In this document: positions 39,432-50,661 of the stretch, piece by piece | Numbering within the stretch: position 1 is the first letter of the stretch | Layout: each line of letters begins with the position of its first letter | Source of the DNA: Anadara kagoshimensis | Lineage: Eukaryota > Mollusca > Bivalvia > Arcoida > Arcidae | Reading direction: 5' to 3' | Length of the DNA stretch: 64,000 nt | NCBI GenBank assembly: GCA_021292105.1 | Contig: CM037862.1 | Span: 30,226,169-30,290,168, forward strand | Program-made: the position numbers and the translations under genes | The notes under the pieces: generated by a model | The model's database searches: none | The model's input: the letters and a program-made list of their open reading frames with translations, nothing else | What the model was told of the DNA's origin: nothing

Positions 39432-39664
39432 TTTAAGCCAATGTGTTCCTAGGCACTGGGGGTAACCATACTTGGTAGTGACATTGCCTAGCATAGTAGT
39501 ACAAAATGATATTTCGAAATTCCCAGCACAGTGAAAGCTTCACTTTGCTCGGGCAATTTACTTTCCGTCTATATGAATTCACTGTATATGGTATGGGCTT
39601 ACATTGAAGCTTTAAGCCAATGTGTTCCGAGGCACTGGGGGTAACCATACTTGGTAGTGACATT
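39432..39664. repeat. 54-bp direct repeat pair at the minisatellite edge
   Basis: 39432-39485 and 39611-39664 match over 54 bp with one mismatch (CCTAGG versus CCGAGG), 179 bp apart. The pair begins directly after the last minisatellite unit. The intervening 125 bp is unrelated to the minisatellite. A 12-bp perfect stem-loop follows at 39734-39761. Confidence 0.9.
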
Positions 39665-39825
39665 TAATCGTGAAATGTCATAAAATTTGTTTTATTGAGT
39701 GTTTTATAAATGAAACGAAAATATTTGCAAATGTTGAATAAGTAACTGTTTACTTATTCAATGTTGAACGCTGTAATGTTGAATAAGTAACGTACTTCAG
39801 ATATGCTTTATTACAGGTGATGTCA

Positions 39826-39958
39826 CACATACACATATATCACTGTTGATATCATACATACATATGTCATTGGCATTGTCACACATACACACATTACAAG
39901 TGATTTCAAACATACACATGTATCACAGGTAATGTCACATATACACACATATTACAAA
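39826..39958. repeat. Diverged minisatellite fringe
   Basis: Five or so degenerate units alternate GATGTCACACATACACATAT with short spacers. They share ACATACACATATATCAC with the main array, but each differs. They look like old units that escaped homogenisation. Confidence 0.75.
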
Positions 39959-41362
39959 GCAATGTGAGAATTGTCACTCCCAAAACTTTGTGTACATCCT
40001 GTAAACTACGACAAATTGAAAGTTTTTTCTTATATTTACAATGTTGATGATGACATTTCTGGTTTTAATTTCTTATCCGCTTGTTTTGTCAGTGGCTAGA
40101 ACAGTGCCATTCATCCTTTCAGAGCATTTAGCCCCACCTTCTTTGATGCAATTCCATTCTTTCAACATACTAAGTATTTACCCTGACGTCCCAAACCATA
40201 ATTAGACTTGCTGAGATGTTGAGAGGTCATGGTAATTTACTGAAATGTAAACATTATTCTTGTCAATAAATTTATGTAAGACAAAATCAGCGATTGTAAA
40301 TATATGATCGTGACACTGATGTTAAAAAAACCTTATAATATTGGTAAAAAAAAGGGCCAGAAATATATTACATGTTGAAATACTGCTGATAATGAAATCA
40401 TAAAAACAATATAAATACTGGTATTTAAAAAGATCTGTCCTGTATTACCAGCATTACAGTGTTGGATTAGTTTTCTTATTTAAGAGTAAGATTTACAACT
40501 GAAACAGATTTATGGCAGGTGAACGAGAGGTTTACAATCTGCATTCATATGATTTTATTTGTCCGTTTCCCACTTAATTCAAACAAACTCTATTTATTCC
40601 AGTTAATGACAGGATTTCCTTGTGTTACTTAATGCCATAAATGAAGCAATTTCTGCCTGATGGAGGATAAAACTAAATCATTATTGTCAGATATTGCAAC
40701 CCTCCCATCAGATGATATTGGATTGACTGTGACAGTGGTGGGTCGCAGACATGTGCGCTACTTCAATTTCATGGGTTTAGATTTTACGAGTTTGGTTTAT
40801 TACCATTCATAGTCTTGTTCTTGCATGTAATTGAAAGCGTGAATCCATGATGACATTAGTTGTATATATATAACCATTGATTTATAATAAGGCTATATTG
40901 ATAACGCATTACATATTTACAAGATACTGTCATATTTACATGATACTATAAAAATCAGGGTCAAACTTTCACAGTATGTGAAGATACACAATATGTATTG
41001 ATTTTTGATAGAATATAATTCATCTCTCTACATTGTGAATTATGATAGATTTTATTAAATTTTGCCTTCACTTCAGTTAATGAATATTTTTGTTTATAGC
41101 CTTTTTGTCTGGTTTACATTTTTGCCATTATAAATTTTTATGTGTTTGCATATATGTGTCCATTAAAAATTAAAAAAAAAATGCAACTCAAAAAACAATT
41201 TGTACTTTGTAACAGCCAATACATCACTAGTACCAGTTAAAGACTTGGACATAATCCATGTTGAGTTCTGTATCTTTTATGCTTCAGGGTCAATGAAATC
41301 TGAACTTCAGACCATACTTGAAACTAATGAAAATTATCCTATCAAATACTTATGGTTTTTTA
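39959..41362. other. No recognised feature
   Basis: AT-rich. An open frame at 41200-41382 runs into the MITE and is not supported. Confidence 0.5.
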
Positions 41363-41757
41363 CTAGAGATGGGATACTGTAGAAAAAAATTACCAGGTAT
41401 ACCACAGTATACCACACATCCATTAAGATTCGAAATACATGTAGTATATCTATTCCTATCTAAAATAACAGCTAAGGAATTTGGGCATTGGATATTTTGA
41501 GAATATCAAGGATGCTAACACTCAATGAAATTCACAGAATTGTCTGTATTTCAACCAAGTTGATTCAAAACTTGAAATCTAAATCTCAGAAAATTATTGT
41601 CAAACAAAGATTTTAACAAAATTCAAATGAACACGTCAAAATTCAAACATGATATTGTTTGTTAAAATACCGGTATTCAAAGACTTTACCGCGGTATTAC
41701 CGGTACCTGGTCAGTACCACGGTAAACCAAAATACTGGTAATACCGCACACCACTAT
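41363..41757. mobile_element. Probable hAT-type MITE
   Basis: About 395 bp. The left end is (C)TAGAGATGGGATACTG. The right end, reverse-complemented, is TAGTGGTGTGCGGTATT, an imperfect inverted pair of hAT style. The 8-bp sequence TTTTTTAC lies on both sides (41356-41363 and 41758-41765), the size of a hAT target duplication, though it is low-complexity. The interior is rich in GGTATACC and CGGTATTACCGG-like palindromes. No transposase is encoded. Confidence 0.55.
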
Positions 41758-41765
41758 TTTTTTAC

Positions 41766-44700
41766 TTGTCTTTGGTTTACCAGTGATTCAATGTTCTTTC
41801 CAAAATCTGTAAAATTGCACAAGATAGTTGTAAAGTGATACAGCATTTTGTTTAGTGTTAACTAATGCTCGTGTTATTGGTTTGACTTCCATATTTTCCT
41901 CCAATAAATTAGTAAAAATATATATAAATTATTAAAAATAAGTGTCAGAGTTAGTCCAATTATTTTTTCACTTAAAATTTGAATTTTAAAACACAAAAAA
42001 AGAAGTCAATTGAAAAATTTAACTTATAAAACTAAGATTGGTACTATAGTAGTCATCAGACAAATGATACTATAGATCTGGCACCAAATGTGGTGATGCC
42101 ATCTTAGATTGAAACTGAAAGCTTTTTAGATTGATACCCAAGGGATCATGGGATTGGATATAAAATTTTGGAAATCTGTTGTTCAATTTTGTTAATTTAT
42201 TATTTGTGAGTACTTCAGTGGGAAGCCAAAATGACAACCAATTCATTTATGCCATGCAGTCCTAGTAAGTTTTGCCTCCTAGGAATATATTTATAATGGA
42301 TGCATTTACAAAATGGGGAAATCAAATAAAATTTACAGAAAATTAAAATTTTGTTATCTGAATGTCATTTGTCTGAATACCATAGATTACAAAGTCACTA
42401 TTGGGTTCAAATATTCTTTCCAATTTGATAAGTCTTGAGAAATACCCCATAACCTCAAAGTCCCAAGGAGTGGAGTGAAGTGCATAATGTTGTTTCTAAC
42501 ATACAAGCAAAATTCTTTCACTTATATGGAGGCTGCAGTCAGGTCTTAACTGGTGGAGGGAACTAGAGTGTCTGGCAAAAACCACCTTTGGTCACGATAT
42601 GCTGTTTATTATATAAAAAAGCAAAAATGCAGAATTTGTGTTATTGATTGACAGCTATTTTTAAGGAGGTCTTTTCTTTTAAATTGATTTTCACTGTTAA
42701 AACTTTTGTATTTCTTCCCAGTAGAAATTGATAATACTTTTTAGACTGTCAGTATCTGCATTTGGATTAATTTTTCTCATTTAAATAAACATTTCTACCA
42801 AATAGACAATACTTTACTTAATTATGAGAGGATACAGACATCCAATTTAGATTTGCTACTTTTCTCAGACTGTCTTGGTGTCACCAAATAGATTCAGTTT
42901 CATTGCTAAGAACACTTTATTTTCCTCAATTACAAAAATATTGGACACATACTATTTCAGTACAATTCAAAAAATGTCATTTCTTCAGATTTTCTGAGTG
43001 TCTAGTTTTAATATTTTATTATGAAGTTTTATTTTTAATTATTATATTCACCAGTATTAACAATACTTTTAGCAATATACATGTGGAACTGAGCTTAACT
43101 TGATCTACAGACTTTCCAAGTGCCTAGACTTCAACATTAAGATACTTAGTTTTTATTTATCTCATTTGACCAGTATTGCACACTCTGACCATCAGTATAC
43201 CAATAATATTAAGTAAGGACTTAGAAGTGATCAGCTGTTATTGTCTTTATTTAAAGCTTGCTAATGATAACCACACACCAGTAACACTAGCTAGGAGATC
43301 TTCAATAGGACAAAGCTTATTAACTAGAAAATATAATTTCCAGTACAACATTTAATTAATGTTTTCAAATCAATTTTAGTTGAATGAGAATTTTATTCAG
43401 TTCATTGTAACACTGGTTTGATGATATGTGACACATCAACTTCTGCTGTTATACATATATTACCAGAAAAATCTTGGGGATTTGGGGACTTTAATATTCC
43501 CACATAGTGTGTTCCATGGCTTGATCACTATACAGATGACCATAATTGGATTGTAATGACCATCCAAAATCATTACTCATAGCTCAGGATTTTAATGATA
43601 GAATGTGTCTTGAATTCAAGAGTAATGAATCTTCCATGATAAAGTACATCTAAATGAGGGAGAAAAGGTAGAAAAAATCCTTAATGATGTTAACAACATT
43701 TGGTTTCAGTTGAATAATGGTAATAGTTTCTGTAATAGGATTCTCCAGTATACCACCAGGTGGCCTGTACAGTTTACTGTAAAATGTTTTATTTTGACGA
43801 AAATTATTGCAATGTAAAATGATATAACTTATTTAAAAAAATGGTTCAACAGAAACGCTGTGGGATATTATGTGGTATACTGTATATATGTGGTACAATT
43901 TAAGCTTCATAATTAAATAATGTCATTTTGAACCAGTGTTGAATCTGGAAGATGGTGTGGTATTGTTGAATTGGTTAACTTTCTGACAGATTAGGAGATC
44001 AGACTCTCCTGGAACTGAGCTTGATATTTTGTGTCTTTCCTAAAGTCTTGTAGGGATGACAAAGAAAACATTGTAAGATTCCTCAAAAAGATACTACCGT
44101 ATAGGTAAAACCTGTATTTACAGACTATCTACAAGATCTATAAAATGTCAAGTTTATTATTAAAGGGATGTGACAGAGATGCTCACTGTAGGAGATTTTA
44201 CTGTTTATGAGAAATATTAGGTTCATTATAAGTATATACCCGGTAGTTAACCACTGTCTAGTTTGATGATTTGATCAGTTTCTACAGTCACTGTTTTGTT
44301 TTACACAAAAGTTTTGTAATTTATACCCAATGTATTAATTTCAGCACTTTACTAGTTTTAGTGATTTTCATGATGATAAGTACATGTACTGCTATTTTAT
44401 ATCCACTACCAAATAAATATGATCTTTGTGCACAAAGTGATCCATGTGAATTAATTTACCCAAATTATAATTTGCACTAAGTAAACTTAGTACATTTACA
44501 GTATTTAGTAAACAACAATATGTCTTAAAAAGTTCTGTTTATAGAAAGTATTTTTTGTATTAATCAGGTACTCTTTTAATTTATTGAAAAATTCTCTTTT
44601 TTGTAGGAAATAGTTTTTTTGTGATACAATAGTCATACTTTCTTAATTTCTTTGTGAAAATGATCTCATTCTTCTATATCAAGTCTGCAAATGAAACATT

Positions 44701-45359
44701 AATTATTCTGTCGGTCTTTTGAAATTACCAATTTTGTTAAAAAATCTCCAGGATTTAGCATGTACTCAGCGATTAATTGAAGAAAAATCCACTTTCATCA
44801 GCTGTGTAAATCCTTGTTGATTTATTTGTCAGAATTACAACAATGTATTTTCACCTAATGATTATTGACCAATATTTCAAAATTGGATGCCATCACAATC
44901 AGTAATCCTACTGTGTTTGTGAGCAGTTTTTGTTTCATGGAAGATGTAACATGCACATTCATTCTTTGCATTGACAGTCAACAAATTTCATTTGAATATT
45001 TATCAAATAAGATTAGAGAAACACTTGCAGAAATTCTTGTAGCTTTAAAGGTGTCATAAGAGCAGAATGCATTTTGTGCATTAATTCATAATTATTTAGC
45101 ATCAGTAGTGAGTCACCATAATTAAAATGCTTACTGACAACAAATAGGGGATATAAGGGATTCAAACATTGTTGATATTACAATGAAACAAATCCTGTTT
45201 ACAGTATTTTCTCAATATTTGTTATTAAAATACTCATCAATCATTTCAATTGTTTTACTGCCTAAAAAGTAGAAAAAAACATTATGTATGCAAATTCAAA
45301 TTTCACAATTTTCATTTTATTTTTAAATTTCCTTTAAAATCTATTTTATTACATAAGTT

Positions 45360-45364
<5 letters not shown>
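41766..45364. other. No recognised gene
   Basis: 3.6 kb of AT-rich sequence. Short open frames at 42903-43103, 44271-44480 and 44865-45059 resemble no family. No tandem repeat or RNA gene is seen. Confidence 0.5.

Positions 45365-45399
<35 letters not shown>
45365..45399. repeat. Homopolymer, 35 T
   Basis: An uninterrupted T run of 35, possibly an old poly(A) tail of a retroelement on the minus strand, although no element body is recognised next to it. Confidence 0.95.
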
Positions 45400-45407
<8 letters not shown>

Positions 45408-45677
45408 AAGAATTATGAAAATTTTAGACCTGTAAATCCAGAAAAAGAAAGCCTTTTACATGTATTTGTTTTTTAACCAAGAACAATTACTTATTAGAAG
45501 GGTGAGATAGAAACGGAAACCAATTCTAAATTCACTCAGATGTGTCTATTAAAATTGTATAGTATTATTCCCAGAAGCAAATATATCATTTAATAATTTG
45601 AATACTTTTATTCCCAAAATTCTTTCTTCTATTTTTTATACTATTGATGGTTCTAAAATGTTTAACTTCTCAAATAC

Positions 45678-45700
45678 TTTTTTTTTTTTTTTTTTTTTTT
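45678..45700. repeat. Homopolymer, 23 T
   Basis: An uninterrupted T run, 278 bp after the 35-T run. No associated element is recognised. Confidence 0.95.
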
Positions 45701-45813
45701 GAAAAAATACTTCATTTTTTATAATCTGATAGTTATTTCCCAAACTTCTGTCTATATTTCAGTTTGTCAAACTATTAAGTATCTTGTTTGTTATATACTT
45801 GGGTGTTTTTATT

Positions 45814-45845
45814 ATGATTCCCCACCACCGAAGGTGGGGAATCAT
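45814..45845. repeat. Perfect 13-bp-stem hairpin
   Basis: ATGATTCCCCACC, a 6-nt loop, then GGTGGGGAATCAT. It is followed by TTCTT/TTATTATT-rich sequence and a CTCGGGAACGGCTTGATGG block (about 45935-45953). This arrangement looks like the head of a dispersed repeat. A partial echo (GGGGGGAATCATA, then a TTA run) occurs at 48046-48117. Confidence 0.85.
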
Positions 45846-48188
45846 ATTGTTTTCGTTCTGTTTCTTCTTATTATTATTATTATTTTTATTATTCTTATTA
45901 TTCTTCTTCTCAAGACCATATGCTGCAGCATATCTCGGGAACGGCTTGATGGATTTAGATGAAATTTGCTACCAATAATCTGTTGTCTGTGTAGATAATC
46001 AAGACGCGTTTATTTTCGTTATCTGAAGGTGGGTGGGTGGGTGTAAATCAATACGTAGTTAAATACCCGGGGAAACCAATTCTGAATGGACATAAGCTGG
46101 TTACGACACCTTAATTATACAAAGCCAATGCTTTCACCTATGAGTTAATCCGATTAGTGACCGTTAAAAACTTGGCGATTTTTAAAACCACAGCTTGTCA
46201 CGTCACACGCCTGTACATAAAACCTTACACAATGAGATGAATGGTGTATACAATTTGCCTTGATAGATCAAATGGCTTGGGGGTTTTCTGTTAATCACTG
46301 ACTGTGGAAGTAGAAGACTGCCACTTTTTTAAGTTTACACCATTGAAATGTCTCCTTTTACTGACTGACACTTTCCTAATGACCGGTATGTCGAGTACAA
46401 AAATTTGTAGTTATAGTCGGAAATGAATCTTCCGAGTAAGCCGCCACTCTGTTACTATTAACACTTTTCAAATAAGAGATGGACAATTATTTCAGGTATT
46501 GTTCAAGTTTAAGATAAAATATTTTTGTGTCTTTTTTATTCGATTTAAACATAGGAATTTCATAATTTGGACTGAAAGTTCACTTCGATTTAAACATGGG
46601 AATTTTCGTAATATTTCGTAATTTGGACTGAAAATTTGCTTCAAATTCGGCATATCGAATTAACTAACAAATTTACATAGAAATACATAGCGATCTGACG
46701 GGACCATTTGTATCATTTCGATTTAAGCGAAATTTCGATTCAACCGATTTCGAATTACCGAGAGTCGACTTTATTTCTTTTGCATCAAAAACACCTAAAT
46801 AATCTATAGAGCAATGAAGATCTGAGTCTTTTAGATGCTGGAAATAACAATATGAGATTTATTCCGTATAATACACATAAACTAATATGTACCTCAACGT
46901 GTTGAAAAGTACGTTTTTTCAATAGAGGGGGTCTTTTAAATCGGACTATATATACAGTGTCGATCTATTTCAACACACTATACACAGAGTTAACATTCAT
47001 GCTTCATATAAAAATGTCCGTCTTTTACTATTTTGACTGAGTAGATGTATCGTTATGATCATGAACCTCAAACATATAGGAATAACCGATATAAGTCGCG
47101 TAATTAAAATACAAACAGATGGCCTCCTATGATGTGTATTGCGCATTGAATCACGATTATTAATCAATAAACTTTTTAGAAAAAATATTAAATAAACATC
47201 ACAAAGGGTAACTTTTATTATATTTTATTTTGGATTTTACAATAATTCCGAGTCCATGGGTGTTTATACTGTCTGACGACATCGGGAGGGCACCTGGGTA
47301 TATCCTCAGGCAGTGTCGACACGCTCCAATATTACTTGGATCTACCTGCCCATCATTAGAAGGTCTTACATTCGGACCTAAGACAATGATCTTAACTCAG
47401 TCGTTAATTACTATGTTTATTCAGTGACACTTGCCAATCCGTCACTGGCTTCAATGTGTATCCACCTGTTAATTACTGGTGACCAAGATACCGGTGAACT
47501 TTGAAAACTTGTGGCCAGAAAAATCGCAAAGCGCCGGGTGTGTCGCTAGTTAAAGAAAAAAATCGCAGTAAGCGATGCCCAGCGCAATCCCTCCCATACG
47601 TGTTCATTCATTGTAACACGCGGCGACGCCAAATCAGAGGCCTGAGATTTCTTATTCAATAAAATTCATTGAAAACGTCACTTCCTATGCCGAGAAGGCC
47701 TTCCAATGTACGATTTTTCTCAACCGAAAACTTTAATTCAAATCTACTTTAACTTTCAAAGAAATTTTAAAAAACAATCAAGGTATGATTTTTTTTAGTT
47801 TACCAGGTCGGCGCGGTACAAATGTTCTTTATACACATCTGCCTTTAAAATGTAATTGTTCATCAAGGCAATATATACACAACATTAAAAACGCATGTGA
47901 CGTGAAAATCACAAGATTTACCCTTTTTGGCGACACAGTAATGAAATTGGCAACAAAATTTTACAACTGGCGATTTCCTTGACGACAGACTTTTACAACC
48001 CAGCGCTAACCCTGCTAGGGTCTTTTCACCAGATAATTTATGGATGGGGGGAATCATACGTAACTGGTATCCCAGTTACAATCTCTAGTTTATTATTATT
48101 ATTATTATTATATATATATATACTTGTAATATCATCATCAGCTTTGTGTGGTAATAATTACATGTATTAATTATAAATATATGTATAT
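45846..48188. other. Non-coding, less AT-rich block, possible unclassified repeat
   Basis: No gene is recognised. It contains a short cluster of CGATTTAAACATGGGAATTT-like direct repeats (46541 and 46585, 44 bp apart) and related CGATTTAAGCG/TTTCGAATTACCGAG words to about 46768. It ends with TTA/TA microsatellite at 48092-48121. The open frame at 47230-47427 resembles no family. The hairpin at its left end and the GGGGAATCATA echo at its right end suggest one element of about 2.3 kb, but this is not proven. Confidence 0.4.
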
Positions 48189-48258
48189 TTCTCACACATG
48201 TGACATGGAAATCGCATGTGTGGGATTTCTTTATCTCACCCTAGGGTTGAGACAGGCT
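48189..48258 (-). repeat. Fragment of the interspersed hairpin repeat
   Basis: It matches the 3' end of the 2894-3415 family in reverse orientation, beginning TTCTCACACATGTGACATGG and ending TGTCTCAACCC-type sequence. It carries only the terminal 70 bp. Confidence 0.7.
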
Positions 48259-48591
48259 AGATGCTAAGCCTGAATAAACAGCTGATTTCTGTGACCCTAG
48301 AAGCTTTTAATGGATTTTTAAAAGAATAAGGGGTGAGAAAAAGAATCAATCGTTACTGGTCACATAGCCATAGATTCTATTAATATTGCAGTTGTAGTGC
48401 ATTGAAATGCACATAGTCATTCATTTCCTCACAGAGTGTATAGTTTTATCATCATGACATATGAGGACAAGTCAACAAATAACCAGCCTAACTTACTCCA
48501 GGTTGAGATCCACCTCTTGTTTTTCGATTATATTTCCCCTATAGTGTGATGTACTTAGACCAACGGTGTTCAAGTGCCATTAGCACAGAAC
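48259..48591. other. No recognised feature
   Basis: AT-rich sequence between the repeat fragment and the mariner relic. Confidence 0.5.
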
Positions 48592-49004
48592 TTAAAAGTC
48601 AAGATCCTTTCCATTTATCCTATCCTCCACTGTCTTTACAACTTCTTCCTCAGACCTAAAATCACATCCAAGGATCTCATTTTTCAATTTTGGGAATAGG
48701 AAGAAGTCATAGGAGCTAGGTTAGGTGAACAGGCAGGATGTGGTATTAATTCATACTCATTTTACTCTACAGCATCCATTGCAACTTTGCAAGTGAGGAC
48801 TCTCATGTTGTCCTGTTGCAGCAAAACACCTTGGCATTTTTCACAGATAGCGGTTCTCAGCTGGTCTACCAAGTTTGTATAGTACACTCCAGTTATTGTA
48901 TTTCTCTTGGGTAAAAAGTTCAACATAATAACACATTTTGCATTCCATAATACTGTGACCATCACCTTGCCATCAGATGGTTGTGTCATATACCATTTAA
49001 TCAT
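48592..49004 (-). pseudogene. Mariner-family transposase fragment, dead
   Basis: On the minus strand from 49004 an 80-codon frame reads GKVMVTVLWNAK, LPKRNTITGVYYTNLVDQLR and LLQQDN, matching the central mariner transposase including the second catalytic Asp. An in-frame stop ends it near 48762. One base is missing further on (near 48706), after which YDFFLFPKLKNEI matches the third catalytic Asp region. The spacing between the two Asp residues fits DD34D. The N-terminal DNA-binding part and the first catalytic Asp are not recognisable. A short stretch near 61873-61965 looks similar to sequence just upstream (49013-49090). Confidence 0.85.
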
Positions 49005-49660
49005 GGTTTACTAGATGAATATTTCCAATCAAACCCGGGATAATAAAGCTTTTGATAATATGTTTATGCCACATTCTTCTAAGTTCATTTTTCAGAACCC
49101 TTTCCTTTGACATTGATCATGTGCAAATATATTCTGAAATGCACCTTGGACATTAATGACAGCGGTCATCAGAATAAAATTGATGTATATCAAAACCGAG
49201 CACATCGTAAAAGACATTGATAGATCTCTCTGGCATATAAAACATGGTATCCTTATTCTAGGTGAACCTTGGATGTGACAGAATGTTGGTCATAATTCTG
49301 TTTTATTATATCCAAGAGAAACATAAGGGGAAATAATATAATTTAAAGAAAATGATGAGTTTACTCATAAATATAGAACCTATAAAGAAAAGGTTTGTCT
49401 TAGTCATAATATATCAATACTTAAATAGTCAGTTGTCAGTTAGTGTAAATAATACCAGTAAAAACAATAACAAAACATATATATATATTGCATATATATA
49501 TATATATTGGAAATGAGATTGTCTGGTTACTTATTGATCTCCTTCTTAAAACACTACTGACTAAGTTTTCTCTAATCATTTTGCGATTTTAATTTTGGTA
49601 ATTCTTAACCATCAATATGCCAAAATGGACACCCTGCTCAAATTACCCACCCTATGATAT
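49005..49660. other. No gene; AT microsatellite
   Basis: It may include the decayed 5' half of the mariner copy, but I could not read transposase from it. An (AT)n run lies at 49476-49508. Confidence 0.5.
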
Positions 49661-49737
49661 AATTGTGAATTTTGTCAGCACACGTAGTGTGTGCAATGAA
49701 ATTCTAATTTTATTAGCAACCGTAGATAAGATGTGAA

Positions 49738-49836
49738 AGTGTTATCTCCCCTTGGCTATAATGGAATCGCCCGCCTATTTAAAGTTTGTGTTCTAAAAAT
49801 AAACAGTCACTCTCCAACTTGGCGGGTAGCGTGCCA
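49738..49836. repeat. DIRS inverted terminal repeat, 3' side
   Basis: It pairs with 54944-55042. The adjacent outer segment 49661-49743 is reproduced, inverted, in the internal complementary region. Confidence 0.92.
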
Positions 49837-50534
49837 AGTCGAAGAGTATGCTACTATAAGATATCTAGTCAGGTTATGTGAAAATAATTTTAAACAACTC
49901 TGTAATCATATCAGAAAAACAACAAGACATATATGTAGCTTGAATGATGTTTTAATATTATCCTCATATTTATTTGTCATGCCATAATAATAATTCTCTT
50001 GTTTATGTGTTCTATCTTAAAAATGAACAGTTTTCATCACATTAATTGGCCCTTTGATACCTGTCCACTTAAGACGTAAATCTTTATACATAAATCAATT
50101 TTTTGCTAAGTAAATATTACAAACATACAGTGGTTATATCCTTGTTTTCGGGTTTCACAGTAGTCTTGGATTTCCTATGATTTTGGATTTACTGTCTAAT
50201 CAAACATCACAGAACATATAATGTGTTAATTAAATGAAAGATTCACCAAGGTTTTTGTTTTCACTATGATTTGGATTTACAGTTCAATTTAATATCACCA
50301 ATATGTAGAATGTCAAATAAATGATTATTTATCTGTTTTTGGGATTCTCTGCATCTTTGGATTTCTATGTACGTTTGGCTCACACTGTATGTTCTTCTCC
50401 ATTTCAGGTAATGGGTTTAGTTTTTCCTGAAAGAAGAAAAATACAATTATATATACTGAGTGTACAGAAGAATATTGTATATTATTAAAATTAAAATAAA
50501 ATAAAGTCTATTCTTTGGGTGGCCAGTGGGTGGG
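49837..50534. other. Non-coding interval of the DIRS element
   Basis: About 700 bp between the 3' terminal repeat and the internal complementary region. It has three loosely repeated blocks (near 50141, 50250 and 50335) sharing GTTTTCGGGTTT / TTTGGATTT-like words. A frame at 49733-49987 that starts in the terminal repeat is not supported. Confidence 0.6.
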
Positions 50535-50652
50535 AACACTTTCACATCTTATCTACGGTTGCTAATAAAATTAGAATTTCATTGCACACACTACGTGTGC
50601 TGACAAAATTCACAATTTTATTACGCAACCTCCGATAAGATGCTCAGTGTTA
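50535..50652. repeat. DIRS internal complementary region
   Basis: 50535-50617 is the reverse complement of 49661-49743 and 50614-50652 is the reverse complement of 55036-55074. The two halves overlap by the shared AATT at 50614-50617. This is the arrangement that lets DIRS elements join their ends into a circle before integration. It begins about 10 bp beyond the stop codon of the recombinase frame. Confidence 0.92.
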
Positions 50653-50661
50653 GTTTAAAGC

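Noticed and set aside
41318-41500. 60-codon frames at 41200-41382 and 41318-41500
   Set aside because: They run across the end of the putative MITE and match nothing recognisable.
49733-49987. 84-codon frame beginning in the DIRS terminal repeat (partner at 54907-55116)
   Set aside because: It is open because both copies of the terminal repeat contain the same short open stretch. There is no family match, and it ends in unrelated sequence.
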